A stretch of DNA of 64,000 nucleotides from Streptomyces sp. NBC_00557 (GCF_036345995.1 NZ_CP107796.1:8612942-8676941); one strand, 5' to 3'; counted from the first letter of the stretch, positions 8,331 through 16,217 are shown. Notes: generated by a model from the sequence alone, not told the origin. Numbers and translations: made by a program.

Positions 8331-9383
8331 ATGTCAGCCGTTGTTGTCGTCGGTGCGGGAATCGTTGGCTCCTCGGTGACCTACCACCTGGCACGCCAGG
8401 GCATCCCTGTGACCCTGCTCGACCAGGGACCGTCACCGGCTACGGGTGCGACGGGCGACTCTTTCGCCTGGATCGGTGCCTATGGAGGGCACTGGCCCTG
8501 CGGAGCGCAAGACCTGCGTGGATCCGTACTTGCGGACTACCGGCGATTGGAGACCGAGCTGCCTGACGTCGCCGTCCGCTGGACAGGCTCGCTGGCCTGG
8601 ACCGACACCCAGGCCAAGCACGACCATCGGTTGGGACCCGGCCGGTTCCGGGTCGGAGGAAGTGACATCGCGTCGCTGGAGCCCAACCTGCGAAACCCTC
8701 CCGAGCAGGCCATCCATACCCCAAGCGACGGCGGCGTCGATCCGACAGCAATGACCAGCGCCCTCGTGGATGCTGCTCGCGCCCACGGCGCAATGGTGAT
8801 CCACAACTCGGTCGTCACTTCCCTGCAGATGGCGGGCGAACGCGTCGAGGGGGTGCTCTCCTCCACCGGATTCCACGCCGCCGCAACAGTCGTGCTCGCC
8901 GCCGGAACCGGCATCCCCAAGCTGGGCGAGCCATTGCCGGCTGGTCTGCCCGTCGCCGCATCCCCTGCCTGCCTGGTGCGGCTCTCAGCACCTCCCGGCC
9001 TGGTCAAGACCATCGTGGCCAGCCCGGATTTCGAAGTCCGAGAGGTACGTGACGGCGACCTCTTCCTGACACTCCCGCACGTTGAAGACAAGTCAACGAC
9101 ATCGTTTGAGCAGGCCACGCAAGACGCGCTCCGCCGCTTGCAGTCCCTCTTCCGCGGAAGCGACAGCTGCCGCTTGCTGGGCTACCGCATCGGCAGACGA
9201 CCGATGCCCGCTCAAGGACCGATCATTGGATACGCGACACAAGATCGATCCGTCTACGTCACCGTCACGCACTCGGCCATCACTCTGGCACCCACCGTCG
9301 GACGGCTCGTCGCAGACGAACTCGTGACCGGCAGACCAGCCCCCGAGCTGCGACGTTGCCGCCCGCACGGTGTTGCCCAGTAG
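8331..9383 (+). CDS. FAD-dependent oxidoreductase, DAO family
   Basis: Likely oxidises an amino acid or similar amine. The N-terminus has the dinucleotide-binding fold: VVVVGAGIVGSSVTYHLARQG (GxGxxG, residues 4-24) ending in an acidic residue region at LLDQG. The C-terminal VTVTHSAITLAPTVGRLVADELVTG is the second FAD-contact segment of the glycine oxidase/D-amino-acid dehydrogenase group. The length, 350 residues, is normal. ATG 8331 follows GAGGAA. Its codon use is less extreme in GC than its neighbours, and an IstB-like fragment precedes it, so recent acquisition is likely. The substrate is unknown. Confidence 0.82.
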   Translation: MSAVVVVGAGIVGSSVTYHLARQGIPVTLLDQGPSPATGATGDSFAWIGAYGGHWPCGAQDLRGSVLADYRRLETELPDVAVRWTGSLAWTDTQAKHDHRLGPGRFRVGGSDIASLEPNLRNPPEQAIHTPSDGGVDPTAMTSALVDAARAHGAMVIHNSVVTSLQMAGERVEGVLSSTGFHAAATVVLAAGTGIPKLGEPLPAGLPVAASPACLVRLSAPPGLVKTIVASPDFEVREVRDGDLFLTLPHVEDKSTTSFEQATQDALRRLQSLFRGSDSCRLLGYRIGRRPMPAQGPIIGYATQDRSVYVTVTHSAITLAPTVGRLVADELVTGRPAPELRRCRPHGVAQ

Positions 9384-9463
9384 CAATGCCTCACGAGCCG
9401 GGCGGACACGATCACACGCCCAGTGACGTTTTCTCAACGAAAGGTCGTCCGCTGAGCCCGCGG

Positions 9464-9928
9464 TCAGGTCAGCGTGGTGAGGACCCACTGGTCGGCAGCT
9501 GCTGCGGTCTCGTAGAACCGTTGGAGATCGGCGTAGTGACTACGCAGCTCTTCGGCCCGTTGCCTGTCGTAGCCGGACGGGTAGACGTCGTCTGCGTCCA
9601 TCGCTGCCTCGTCGGCGAAGTCCGCCAAGGCATCGAAGTCCAGCCCTGCGAGGAAGTCCGCGGCTCGGACGACCTCTTCGGCGGTCAGTAGCCCCGGCGG
9701 GGCGTAGTCGAATGGCTGCTCTTCCAGGAACGGAGTGCCCATCACCGGGTCGACCGGGCAGCCCGAGGCGGTGAGCAGCCATTGGAGGGCGTTCCATGCC
9801 TTGCCCAGCGACAAGACGGCCCGGAACTTCTCGCCTTCGCGCATCTCCGGGCGTGGCCAGGCCTGACCGGCGACGGCTGCCCGTGCGGTCTCGGGTTCGA
9901 CGCGCATCAATTCCATGTAGATCCCCAT
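9464..9928 (-). CDS. DUF1877-family protein
   Basis: This 154-residue protein starts MGIYMELMRV and contains LGKAWNALQWLLTASG and VVRAADFLAGLDFDALA, the layout of the DUF1877 (YfbM-like) family, whose function is unknown. It is one of few minus-strand genes in this part of the window and stands convergent to the oxidoreductase, 80 bases away. The start ATG at 9928 has no strong ribosome binding site. Confidence 0.75.
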   Translation of the reverse strand: MGIYMELMRVEPETARAAVAGQAWPRPEMREGEKFRAVLSLGKAWNALQWLLTASGCPVDPVMGTPFLEEQPFDYAPPGLLTAEEVVRAADFLAGLDFDALADFADEAAMDADDVYPSGYDRQRAEELRSHYADLQRFYETAAAADQWVLTTLT

Positions 9929-10095
9929 GGGCGCAGAGCATGCCGGAAGAGCGGGCGGACGAAGACCGGGAGCCGTCGCCCTGCCGCGCGTTGCCCGGCT
10001 GCGTCCCGCCGCCCCGGCCGCGCGTTGCCATCGGCCCCGCGGCCGTCGCCCGGCTGCTTCGGCTGTGCGCCTGCCTGTTGGTGTGTGGTCCGCAG

Positions 10096-10110
10096 GTTGC
10101 GTGGCTAGCG
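10096..10110 (+). promoter_or_regulatory. copy 6 of the recurrent motif
   Basis: Reads GTTGCGTGGCTAGCG, 58 bases before the GTG at 10169, the closest of all copies to a start codon. Confidence 0.5.
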
Positions 10111-10168
10111 TTTCACCGGCGCATGGTCCTCCCCGTCAACCAGCCCCGCTCTGTTGGGAGTTCCTGCC

Positions 10169-10885
10169 GTGTCGACCGCTGTCCACCGCCCTCGTACCGT
10201 CACCGCCCGCATCACCACCACCGACCACATCCCCTCCCCGTCCTCCCCGCCCTGTCCGCTCTCCCCGTCCTGCCCACCTTCTGCGGCCACTGCGCCCAGC
10301 ACTCCCGCTTCCGCTTCCGTTTCCGCTCCGGCCGTGTACACCGCCACCGTCTACGTGAACACCGCCCCGCACAGCTTCGACGGCTACCAGCACCACCACA
10401 CGCTCGCCGAGGTCACCCGCTGCGACGGCAGCCCGTTGCGGCTGGTCTTCCACGCCGGCGAGCGCATCCGCAGCCACGAGGACGCCGCCGACGCCGCGTT
10501 CATCGTCGGCAACCGTCAGGGCAGCGACGACCACGGCCAGGAGTGGCCCAGCACTGTCCGCTCCGTCTCCGTCGGCGACGTCATCAAGGTCACCGGCCCC
10601 GACCACTGGATCATCCACCTCAGCGTCGACCCCGCCGGTTTCTCCGCCGTCCCCGAGCCCACCCGCCTCGAGGATGAGATGGCTAACCGGCCGGACGCAT
10701 TCACCGACGAGGACGAGGCCGCCGTGGAGTCATTGAAGCGGCTCGCACAAGACCTTCCGTGCGCCGAGTGCTCGCACCCCGGGCACGCCCACCGCGACGG
10801 CGAGGACCCGGTGACACCCGGCGTCTGCCTCCAGTGCGAGGCGGACGATCCGGATAACGCGTATCACGACTACTCGCGCTCCTGA
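10169..10885 (+). CDS. hypothetical protein with C-terminal zinc-like cysteines
   Basis: GTG 10169 follows TTGGGAG at eight bases. The first 50 residues are Pro/Ser/Thr-rich and probably disordered. A folded domain follows (YTATVYVNTAPHSFDGY to VGDVIKVTGPDHW). A C-terminal CAECSHPGHAHRDG...CLQC segment near residues 193-226 has two CxxC pairs and could hold zinc. The function is unknown. At 238 residues it stands alone, with motif copy 6 just upstream. Confidence 0.72.
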   Translation: MSTAVHRPRTVTARITTTDHIPSPSSPPCPLSPSCPPSAATAPSTPASASVSAPAVYTATVYVNTAPHSFDGYQHHHTLAEVTRCDGSPLRLVFHAGERIRSHEDAADAAFIVGNRQGSDDHGQEWPSTVRSVSVGDVIKVTGPDHWIIHLSVDPAGFSAVPEPTRLEDEMANRPDAFTDEDEAAVESLKRLAQDLPCAECSHPGHAHRDGEDPVTPGVCLQCEADDPDNAYHDYSRS

Positions 10886-10948
10886 CCCCGTCCAACCGCA
10901 AGCCCCGCAAGCCCCGGAACCCTCGAGGCCCGGGGCTTCGCTGTGCCG

Positions 10949-11370
10949 TCATTCGGCGAGCCGACTGATCTCCCCGGCGATATGCGCGATCCCGCTGACC
11001 AGCTCACTGCCGTGCTCGTGGTCGGCGGCCACGGCGTCCCGGGAAGACCCGCCCGCGCAGCGCCCGGTGCGCCACCCGCAGCGCGGCCCATCCCTGCTTG
11101 AGCCGCACCAGGGCGCGGGCCTGGACGGCGGTGTGCTCGGTCGGCAGCGGCTCCCGCTCCTGCGCCGTCGGCTGCACGGGCACCCGGGCGTAGCCGAGCC
11201 GGTCGGCCGCCTCCCGGATGGCAGCCGCCGTGATCTTCTCGCCCGTGGTCCGCACCGCCGCGACGACCTCGCGCACGGCTCGCCGTGCCCCTCGTACACC
11301 GGGGCCAGGTGTCGTAGTCGCGCTGCGACGCGTACGGCGCAGACGTCAACGCCACCGCGCCCCACCGCAC
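10949..11370 (-). pseudogene. hypothetical gene broken by two or three frameshifts
   Basis: Coding-quality peptide runs through all three minus-strand frames in order: GTG 11370 gives MRWGAVALTSAPYASQRDYDTW; then a short APVYEGHGE piece; then VREVVAAVRTTGEKITAAAI down to ALRVAHRALRG near 11060; then RDAVAADHEHGSELVSGIAH to the stop at 10949. Joined, these give a protein of about 140 residues. Either the gene is dead or the sequence has small indels; the second is possible because the contig end carries a nanopore-adapter match. Confidence 0.55.
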
Positions 11371-11459
11371 GTTCCGGCTGACGGATCCCCGCCCCGCCGG
11401 GCCGGACCCATTCCCCTTTTTCGCCCTCCAGGTACCGAAGACGTACAGGCTCCAGTGCG

Positions 11460-11474
11460 CTTGCCGGGCTAGCC
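11460..11474 (+). promoter_or_regulatory. degenerate copy of the recurrent motif
   Basis: Reads CTTGCCGGGCTAGCC, 11 of 15 bases as in copy 6. It lies about 215 bases before the small gene at 11690; nothing else is seen between them. Confidence 0.3.
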
Positions 11475-11689
11475 GCCGCTCACCGCACAGTCACCTCAGC
11501 CGAAAGACGCCCCGCACAAAAGCCCGCGGCTCGTGTGCTGTGAGCGGCCGGCCCCGGCCGCGCGGCGCGCCTGCCGCACTATCCCCGGCGCGCGGCCCGC
11601 CCCCCGGCAGCCGACGGGCGAGCCCTCGAGCCCGCCCCTTGCCCGGCCACGCCCGTACCCCCGCCTCCGCCCGAAGGGAGCCCCCCGCC

Positions 11690-11872
11690 ATGCCGTCCGT
11701 CCCCTGCACCGCCTCCTGCCGCAACCCCCACTGCGCTGACCGACTCGCCCCGAGCCCCCAGGACACCGCCAGCACCTATTGCGTCGCCTGCGCCGACCTC
11801 GCCGATGAACACGATCAAGGCGAGCACGACCACGACAGCCACGAGCACTGTCCCGCCTGCCAGCCCCGATAA
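11690..11872 (+). CDS. small Cys/His-rich protein (60 aa)
   Basis: ATG 11690 follows AAGGGAG at a good distance. The 60-residue product has seven cysteines (PCTASCRNPHC, YCVACADL, HCPACQ) and a His/Asp/Glu-rich run EHDQGEHDHDSHEH near the end. It almost certainly binds one or more metal ions, probably zinc in the CxxxC/CxxC sites; the His-Asp run may bind a second metal. Its function is unknown. Confidence 0.65.
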   Translation: MPSVPCTASCRNPHCADRLAPSPQDTASTYCVACADLADEHDQGEHDHDSHEHCPACQPR

Positions 11873-12133
11873 CCCCCGGGAACGTCAGGCTCCCGCCACA
11901 CCACGCCACACCCCTTGGGCGGCGGCCCCCGGGGGACCGATGCACCCCCGGCGCGCAGCCCGCCCCCCGCACCCCGCCCTGCCCTGGCCCAGCCCTGGAC
12001 ACCGTGGCCGCTGCCGTGCCCGCAGCCCGGGCAGGCCCCCGGGCCGAGGCCCACCGTTGCCAGGACCTCACCCCCGGCACCAGCCCGTCCCGTCCGCACC
12101 CCGCATGCCGCCCCCGCCCCGCCCCGGGCAGCG

Positions 12134-12148
12134 GTTGCGTGCCTAGCG
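12134..12148 (+). promoter_or_regulatory. copy 7 of the recurrent motif
   Basis: Reads GTTGCGTGCCTAGCG in the long 11873-12817 interval. The only downstream reading frame close by is a 19-codon one at 12268. Confidence 0.45.
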
Positions 12149-12267
12149 GCCGGCCGGGCCACCGTCCCTCACACCACGCCGGGACACCGCTGCAGCGCCT
12201 CGAGATCCCATCCGGCGGCTGCTTCGTCCCCGGCACCAACCCCCGCCCCGCCCGAAACGGAGTTGTC

Positions 12268-12327
12268 GTGCCCCACACCGAGCCCGCCGCCCCGCACCCA
12301 CGGCCTCGCACGCCTCGCACCCTTTGA
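12268..12327 (+). other. possible 19-codon leader or relic ORF
   Basis: GTG 12268 with CGGAG upstream opens 19 codons (VPHTEPAAPHPRPRTPRTL) ending just where a terminator-like repeat forms. It sits where a gene would be expected in the motif-gene-hairpin pattern of this region. It may be a relic or chance. Confidence 0.2.
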
Positions 12328-12352
12328 CGACGCGTCGTCCTCGGTGCGGGGC
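12289..12352 (+). terminator. hairpin family A, copy 1
   Basis: GCCCCGCACC at 12289-12298 pairs with GGTGCGGGGC at 12343-12352. Between them is a perfect 14-base dyad GACGACGCGTCGTC (12326-12339). The sequence after it, GCCGTACGTGTCC, is shared with copy 3. Confidence 0.5.
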
Positions 12353-12402
12353 CGCCGTACGTGTCCGACCCGCACCCCTGCGGGGGCAGGCCAGCACACG
12401 CA

Positions 12403-12450
12403 AGGGGTTGCGTGTCTTGCCCCGCAACCGGTCAGAGTCAGGTCAGCCGG
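12403..12450 (+). repeat. 48-bp direct repeat, copy 1 (contains motif copy 8)
   Basis: Identical over 48 bases to 13396-13443. It contains GTTGCGTGTCTTGCC at 12407-12421 and a dyad GGTTGCG...CGCAACC around it. The next gene start is 12818, about 400 bases downstream. Confidence 0.8.
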
Positions 12451-12560
12451 AACACCCCCGCACGGGAACCCCCTCCTCGACCCGTGCGCCGTGGGGGTGA
12501 CCGGCCCGGCCGGGCCGCGCCAACGCGGATCCCGCCGCAAGGCACGGCCCGGCCACCCCA

Positions 12561-12692
12561 GTCAGCCGGTGCACCCCCCGGCACGGGATCCCCCTCCCAC
12601 GCCCCCCCGTGCGTGGTGGGGTGTCCGGCTGGGCCGGGCCGCGCCGACCGCGTTTCCCCCTCCCGCGGCGCGCGGTCCGGCCACCCACCCCC
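12561..12692 (+). repeat. about 130-bp direct repeat, copy 1
   Basis: Nearly the same as 13435-13568, differing by a few substitutions and short indels. Non-coding and C-rich. With the 48-bp repeat it makes the whole leader before the gene at 12818 a near-duplicate of the leader before the gene at 13927. Confidence 0.7.
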
Positions 12693-12817
12693 GGCCCGCC
12701 CCGCCTCGCCTGGCCGCGCCCCTGGCCGTCTGGCCTCGCCGCGCCTCGCCTGGCCGCCTCTGGCCGTCCGGGCGTCTGATCACCTGCCCGACACGAGAAG
12801 AAGACGAGACCCCCGTC

Positions 12818-13222
12818 ATGCCGAACGCCGAGCTTGCCGCGCGCATCCTGCACCAGATCACCGAATACCCCGAGCACTACAACCAGACCTACTGGCTCAA
12901 CGGCACCGACATCCTCTTCCCCCACACCGACCTGAACCACAGCGAACACCACTGCGGCACCACCCTGTGCATCGCCGGACACGCCGCCCACCTCACCGGC
13001 TACACCCTCACCTCAGACCACGCCACCAAACCCCGCCACCCCACCGTCTCCATCTACGCCGCCGCCCGCGCCGAACTCGAACTCACCGAGGAAGACGCCA
13101 CCTGGCTCTTCTGGGGCGGCCGCACCCCCGCCCAAACCCGCGCCGCCCTCGCCCAACTCGCCGCCGGCGCCCCCTCCATCGACCAAGCCACCATCCACGC
13201 CACCTGGCCCACCACCCCCTGA
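12818..13222 (+). CDS. hypothetical protein (134 aa)
   Basis: ATG 12818 with a weak GAAGACGAG upstream. It contains HHCGTTLCIAGHAAHLTGYTL near residue 48, a Cys-x-x-x-x-Cys/small-residue signature I associate with actinobacterial phage and plasmid proteins of unknown function, and an acidic helical C-terminal half (ELTEEDATWLFWGGRTPAQTRAALAQL). The coding sequence is strongly C-biased, like the following genes. It ends 28 bases before a hairpin of family A. Confidence 0.72.
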   Translation: MPNAELAARILHQITEYPEHYNQTYWLNGTDILFPHTDLNHSEHHCGTTLCIAGHAAHLTGYTLTSDHATKPRHPTVSIYAAARAELELTEEDATWLFWGGRTPAQTRAALAQLAAGAPSIDQATIHATWPTTP

Positions 13223-13250
13223 CCGCCCCGGCGAGCACCACCCCTGCCAC

Positions 13251-13297
13251 GGCCCCGCACCCCCCAGAGACGACACGTCGTCCCCGGGTGCGGGGCC
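13251..13297 (+). terminator. hairpin family A, copy 2
   Basis: GGCCCCGCACCC at 13251-13262 pairs with GGGTGCGGGGCC at 13286-13297; the interior holds the dyad GACGACACGTCGTC at 13269-13282. It lies right after the stop at 13222. Confidence 0.7.
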
Positions 13298-13395
13298 GCC
13301 GTGCGTGTTCTGTTCCTCGAAACCAGGCACCACGGCCGCACCCCCCGACCCCCCGCCTGCCGCCTCCAGGACGTCAACCCGGCCAAGACCACACG

Positions 13396-13443
13396 AGGGG
13401 TTGCGTGTCTTGCCCCGCAACCGGTCAGAGTCAGGTCAGCCGG
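13396..13443 (+). repeat. 48-bp direct repeat, copy 2 (contains motif copy 9)
   Basis: Exact copy of 12403-12450, with GTTGCGTGTCTTGCC at 13400-13414. Confidence 0.8.
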
Positions 13444-13568
13444 TGCACCCCCCCTGCACGGGAACCCCCTCCCACGCCCCCCGTGCGTGCTGGTGGGTGT
13501 CCGGCTGGGCCGGGCCGCGCCGACCGTGTTTCCCCCTCCCGCGGCGCGCGGTCCGGCCACCCACCCCC
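13435..13568 (+). repeat. about 130-bp direct repeat, copy 2
   Basis: Second copy of 12561-12692, here fused directly to the 48-bp repeat. In copy 1 the two are separated by about 110 bases. Confidence 0.7.
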
Positions 13569-13742
13569 ACCCCCGCCCCGCCCCGGCCGTCTGTCCGCCC
13601 CGGACCGCGCCCCGGCCGCCCGCCTGGCCGCGGCCCGGCCGTCTGTCCGCCCCAACCCCCGCCCCGGCCGCCTGGCTGCCCGGCTGCCGGGTCGTCTGGC
13701 CGCACCCCTGGCCGCACCCCGCCCGACCGCCCCGCAACCCCC

Positions 13743-13791
13743 GGCCCCGCACCCCCCTTTGGACGACCCATGCGTCCCCGGGTGCGGGGCC
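13743..13791 (+). terminator. hairpin family A, copy 3
   Basis: GGCCCCGCACCC at 13743-13754 pairs with GGGTGCGGGGCC at 13780-13791. No gene lies directly before it: the preceding gene already has copy 2, so this copy marks a missing gene or a duplication of the spacer. Confidence 0.6.
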
Positions 13792-13926
13792 GCCGTACGT
13801 GTCCAACCCCGCGCCCCGGCCCCGGCCTTGCGCCGCTAACCCCCCACCACCACACGATCACCCCGCACCCGGGCCCAGCCTCCCAGCCCCGGCCCACCCC
13901 TCACTCAACCGGAAGGAAAAACAACC

Positions 13927-14337
13927 GTGTCCGACACCACCACCCCGACCCCGACGACCCCGGCCGCCGACACCATCACCGCCCTCACCGACCCCGCCGA
14001 ACTACGCACCCTGCGCACCCTGGTCACCGACCGCCTCGCCACCGTCCTCACCCACACCCACGGCGACGAGATCACCCCCGGCCGCCGCGTCCGGCTGATC
14101 CGCATCAGCCCGGTCTGCATGGCCAACCTCACCGGCACCGTCCAGCCCCACGCGACCGGCAAGAAGACAACCGGACGCGCCGACGTCCTCCTCGACGAAA
14201 GCTCCACCGAGGCACTGCGCCGGGACCACCGCGTGGAGAACACCCGCCGCGCCACCCGCCCCGCCGACGACGTCAAGCGCCACCTGCTGCCCTCCATCCC
14301 CCTCGACTGCATGATCCTCGCCGACCACGACAGCTAA
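13927..14337 (+). CDS. hypothetical protein (136 aa)
   Basis: GTG 13927 follows GGAAGGA. After a Thr/Pro-rich start (about 15 residues) comes a compact alpha/beta sequence with LRTLRTLVTDRLATVL and GRRVRLIRISPVCMANLTGTV, the latter resembling one strand pair of a small beta-barrel. No known family. The gene is followed 12 bases later by the best copy of hairpin family A. Confidence 0.7.
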   Translation: MSDTTTPTPTTPAADTITALTDPAELRTLRTLVTDRLATVLTHTHGDEITPGRRVRLIRISPVCMANLTGTVQPHATGKKTTGRADVLLDESSTEALRRDHRVENTRRATRPADDVKRHLLPSIPLDCMILADHDS

Positions 14338-14348
14338 CCCACCCCACA

Positions 14349-14392
14349 CGGCCCCGCACCCCTGGACGACCCGTCCACGGGGTGCGGGGCCG
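14349..14392 (+). terminator. hairpin family A, copy 4
   Basis: A 19-base left arm at 14349-14367 pairs with 14373-14392 with a single bulged base. It includes the GGCCCCGCACCCC/GGGGTGCGGGGCC core shared with copies 1-3. Confidence 0.8.
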
Positions 14393-14550
14393 CCGCACGC
14401 CATCCCGCCCCAGGGCACCCCCACACCAGCCCGCATCCCACCCCACGGCACCCCCACCCGACCACCCCACGCACACACCCCCCACCCGCCCTACCGTCCC
14501 CTCAGCCGAACCACCGCCAGGCCACCACCACAAGGGAGCGGGGCAGCCCA

Positions 14551-15009
14551 GTGCAGCACGAGACCACCATCAACGAACTCGCCCGCGTCCAAGGACTCTT
14601 CAGCACCGTCGACCACATCACGGTCCCCGAGACCGACCCCAACACCGGCATCACCGAGGAAGTCACCCTCCCCCCACCCCTCATCCGCCGCACCCGACGC
14701 CGCGACGGCTCCACCTGGTGGATCCTCACACCCCCCGGCATCCACGAACGCATCATCGTCGCCGACCAGGCCCCCGTCACCGTCTACCTCAAGGACGTCG
14801 ACCCCGGCCGCTTCACCGGCCACCTCCCACCCCAGCAGCCCGCACCCCACCCCACCCAGCAGCAGCCGCAGGCACCCACCACCTGGCAGCCACAGCCCGC
14901 CACCTACCCCGCCCAGCAGCAGCCCCCCGCCACCCAACCCCCCACCGCCCAAGCCCCGGCCGCGCCCCAGCGGCCCGCCGCCCCCTGGGCGCAACGCCCC
15001 CACGGCTGA
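14551..15009 (+). CDS. hypothetical protein with Pro/Gln-rich tail (152 aa)
   Basis: GTG 14551 follows GGGAGCGGGGC. Residues 1-95 look folded (INELARVQGLFSTVDHITVPE, RDGSTWWILTPPGIHERIIVA). Residues 95-152 are low complexity, rich in Pro, Gln and Ala, and probably disordered. It is the last plus-strand gene before the coiled-coil gene on the other strand. No function is assigned; a role in the conjugation region is only positional inference. Confidence 0.68.
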   Translation: MQHETTINELARVQGLFSTVDHITVPETDPNTGITEEVTLPPPLIRRTRRRDGSTWWILTPPGIHERIIVADQAPVTVYLKDVDPGRFTGHLPPQQPAPHPTQQQPQAPTTWQPQPATYPAQQQPPATQPPTAQAPAAPQRPAAPWAQRPHG

Positions 15010-15205
15010 ACACCCCCCACCCCGGCCCCGGCCACCACCCCCCGGCAGCCGGGGCCGACACACACCCAGCCGCGCGCACACCCAGCCGCGCGCACGCCCG
15101 GACGACTCCGGCCACCCGAGCCGCACTCCGCCCGGCCCGACCGCGCGCACGCCCAGCCGCGCTCAGAGCCGACCGCGCGCACGCCCGGCCCCCGCAGCCC
15201 GCCCG

Positions 15206-15376
15206 GACGACTCCGGCCGCACCTCGCCCGTCCCGCCCACGAAAGCGGACCCCACCGACGCACCGGCCCAAGACCCGCCGCAGGACCCACCGAGGCAGGA
15301 CCCCCCGGCCGGACCCGCACCGCCCGGCACCCCACCCCGCCGCTCCCGGCCCGCCCCCGCCACCGCCCCGACGGCC
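15206..15376 (+). repeat. 171-bp direct repeat, copy 1
   Basis: Closely matches 15490-15660, same length, differing at scattered positions. This copy lies outside the coding region, beyond the stop of the minus-strand gene at 15483. The flanks (ACACACCCAGCCGCGC and variants at 15060-15190 and 15420-15480) are also related, so the period is 284 bases. Bases 15010-15482 hold no gene that I can support. Confidence 0.7.
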
Positions 15377-15482
15377 GGCCAACGCACGGCCCCGGCCGCC
15401 ACCCCCGGCAGCCGGGGCCGACACACACCCAGCCGCGCTCAGGTCCGACGGTCCGACCGCCCGCACACCCAGCCGGCGCGGC

Positions 15483-16217
15483 TCACCCAGACGACTCCGG
15501 CCGCACCCCGCCCGTCCCGCCCCCGGAAGCGGACCCCACCGACGATCCGGCCGCAGAACCCGCCGCAGGACCCGCCGAGGCTGTACCCCCGGCCGGACCC
15601 GCACCGCCCGGCACCCCACCCCGCCGCTCCCGGCCCGCCCCGACCACCGCCCCGACGGCCGCCGCCCCGCCCCGCCCCGGCCCCTCCACTCCGGCCGCAC
15701 GCTCCCCAGCGTCGCGCTCCCCGACCGGACCGCCCTCGGCCACACGCTCCCCAGCGGCACCCTCCCCACCGGCCGCCTCCCCGGCCGCCCGCTCCCCGGC
15801 CGCCCGCTCCCTGGCCAACGCCTCACGCCCCAACCGCCGCAACTCCTTCACCCGCTCCACCCCCACCCCCAACCGCCGCCCACACCCCGCCACCGTCTCC
15901 CCAGCCTCACCCATCGCCACCACCACCCGCGCCGCCGCCACCCGCGCCGCATCAATCCTCAACCGCCCCCGCTCACGCACCCGACGAACCTCCGCCTCCA
16001 CCTCAGCCACCACCACCTCCTCGTCCTCCCGCGCCAACTCAAAATCCGCCACCAACTCATCCAACTCCGCCTCCCGACGCCGCCGCGCCGCCTCCGCCTC
16101 CTCCGCAACCCGCCGCTCCTCCGCCATCCGCGCCGCCGCCCGCTCCAACGCCGCCCGCCGCCGCGCCAGAACCCCACCCCGGCCCCTGCCCTTACCCGCG
16201 CTCCGGTCTGCCGCCAT
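15483..16217 (-). CDS. coiled-coil protein with helix-turn-helix-like segment
   Basis: ATG 16217 has a perfect GGGAGGTGG upstream, which decides the start although the frame is open to 16811. Residues 15-105 are a highly charged Ala/Glu/Arg coiled coil (LERAAARMAEERRVAEEAEA). Residues 105-145 (VVVAMGEAGETVAGCGRRLG...VKELRRLGREAL) look like a helix-turn-helix of the kind that reads a response element. The C-terminal 100 residues are Gly/Ala-rich repeats that lie in a DNA direct repeat. It is divergent from the relaxase gene, so a relaxosome accessory or transfer regulator is plausible. No close family was recognised. Confidence 0.7.
   Translation of the reverse strand: MAADRSAGKGRGRGGVLARRRAALERAAARMAEERRVAEEAEAARRRREAELDELVADFELAREDEEVVVAEVEAEVRRVRERGRLRIDAARVAAARVVVAMGEAGETVAGCGRRLGVGVERVKELRRLGREALARERAAGERAAGEAAGGEGAAGERVAEGGPVGERDAGERAAGVEGPGRGGAAAVGAVVGAGRERRGGVPGGAGPAGGTASAGPAAGSAAGSSVGSASGGGTGGVRPESSG
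15490..15660 (+). repeat. 171-bp direct repeat, copy 2
   Basis: Second copy of 15206-15376. It lies inside the 3' end of the minus-strand coiled-coil gene and encodes part of its Gly/Ala-rich tail, so the tail has probably been changed by unequal exchange between the copies. Confidence 0.7.

Noticed and set aside
564..13414. Motif-gene modules as integron cassettes
   Set aside because: The motif begins GTTG(C/T)G, not the attC core GTTRRRY; no paired inverse core sites or integrase are visible, and the modules have their own leaders and terminators.
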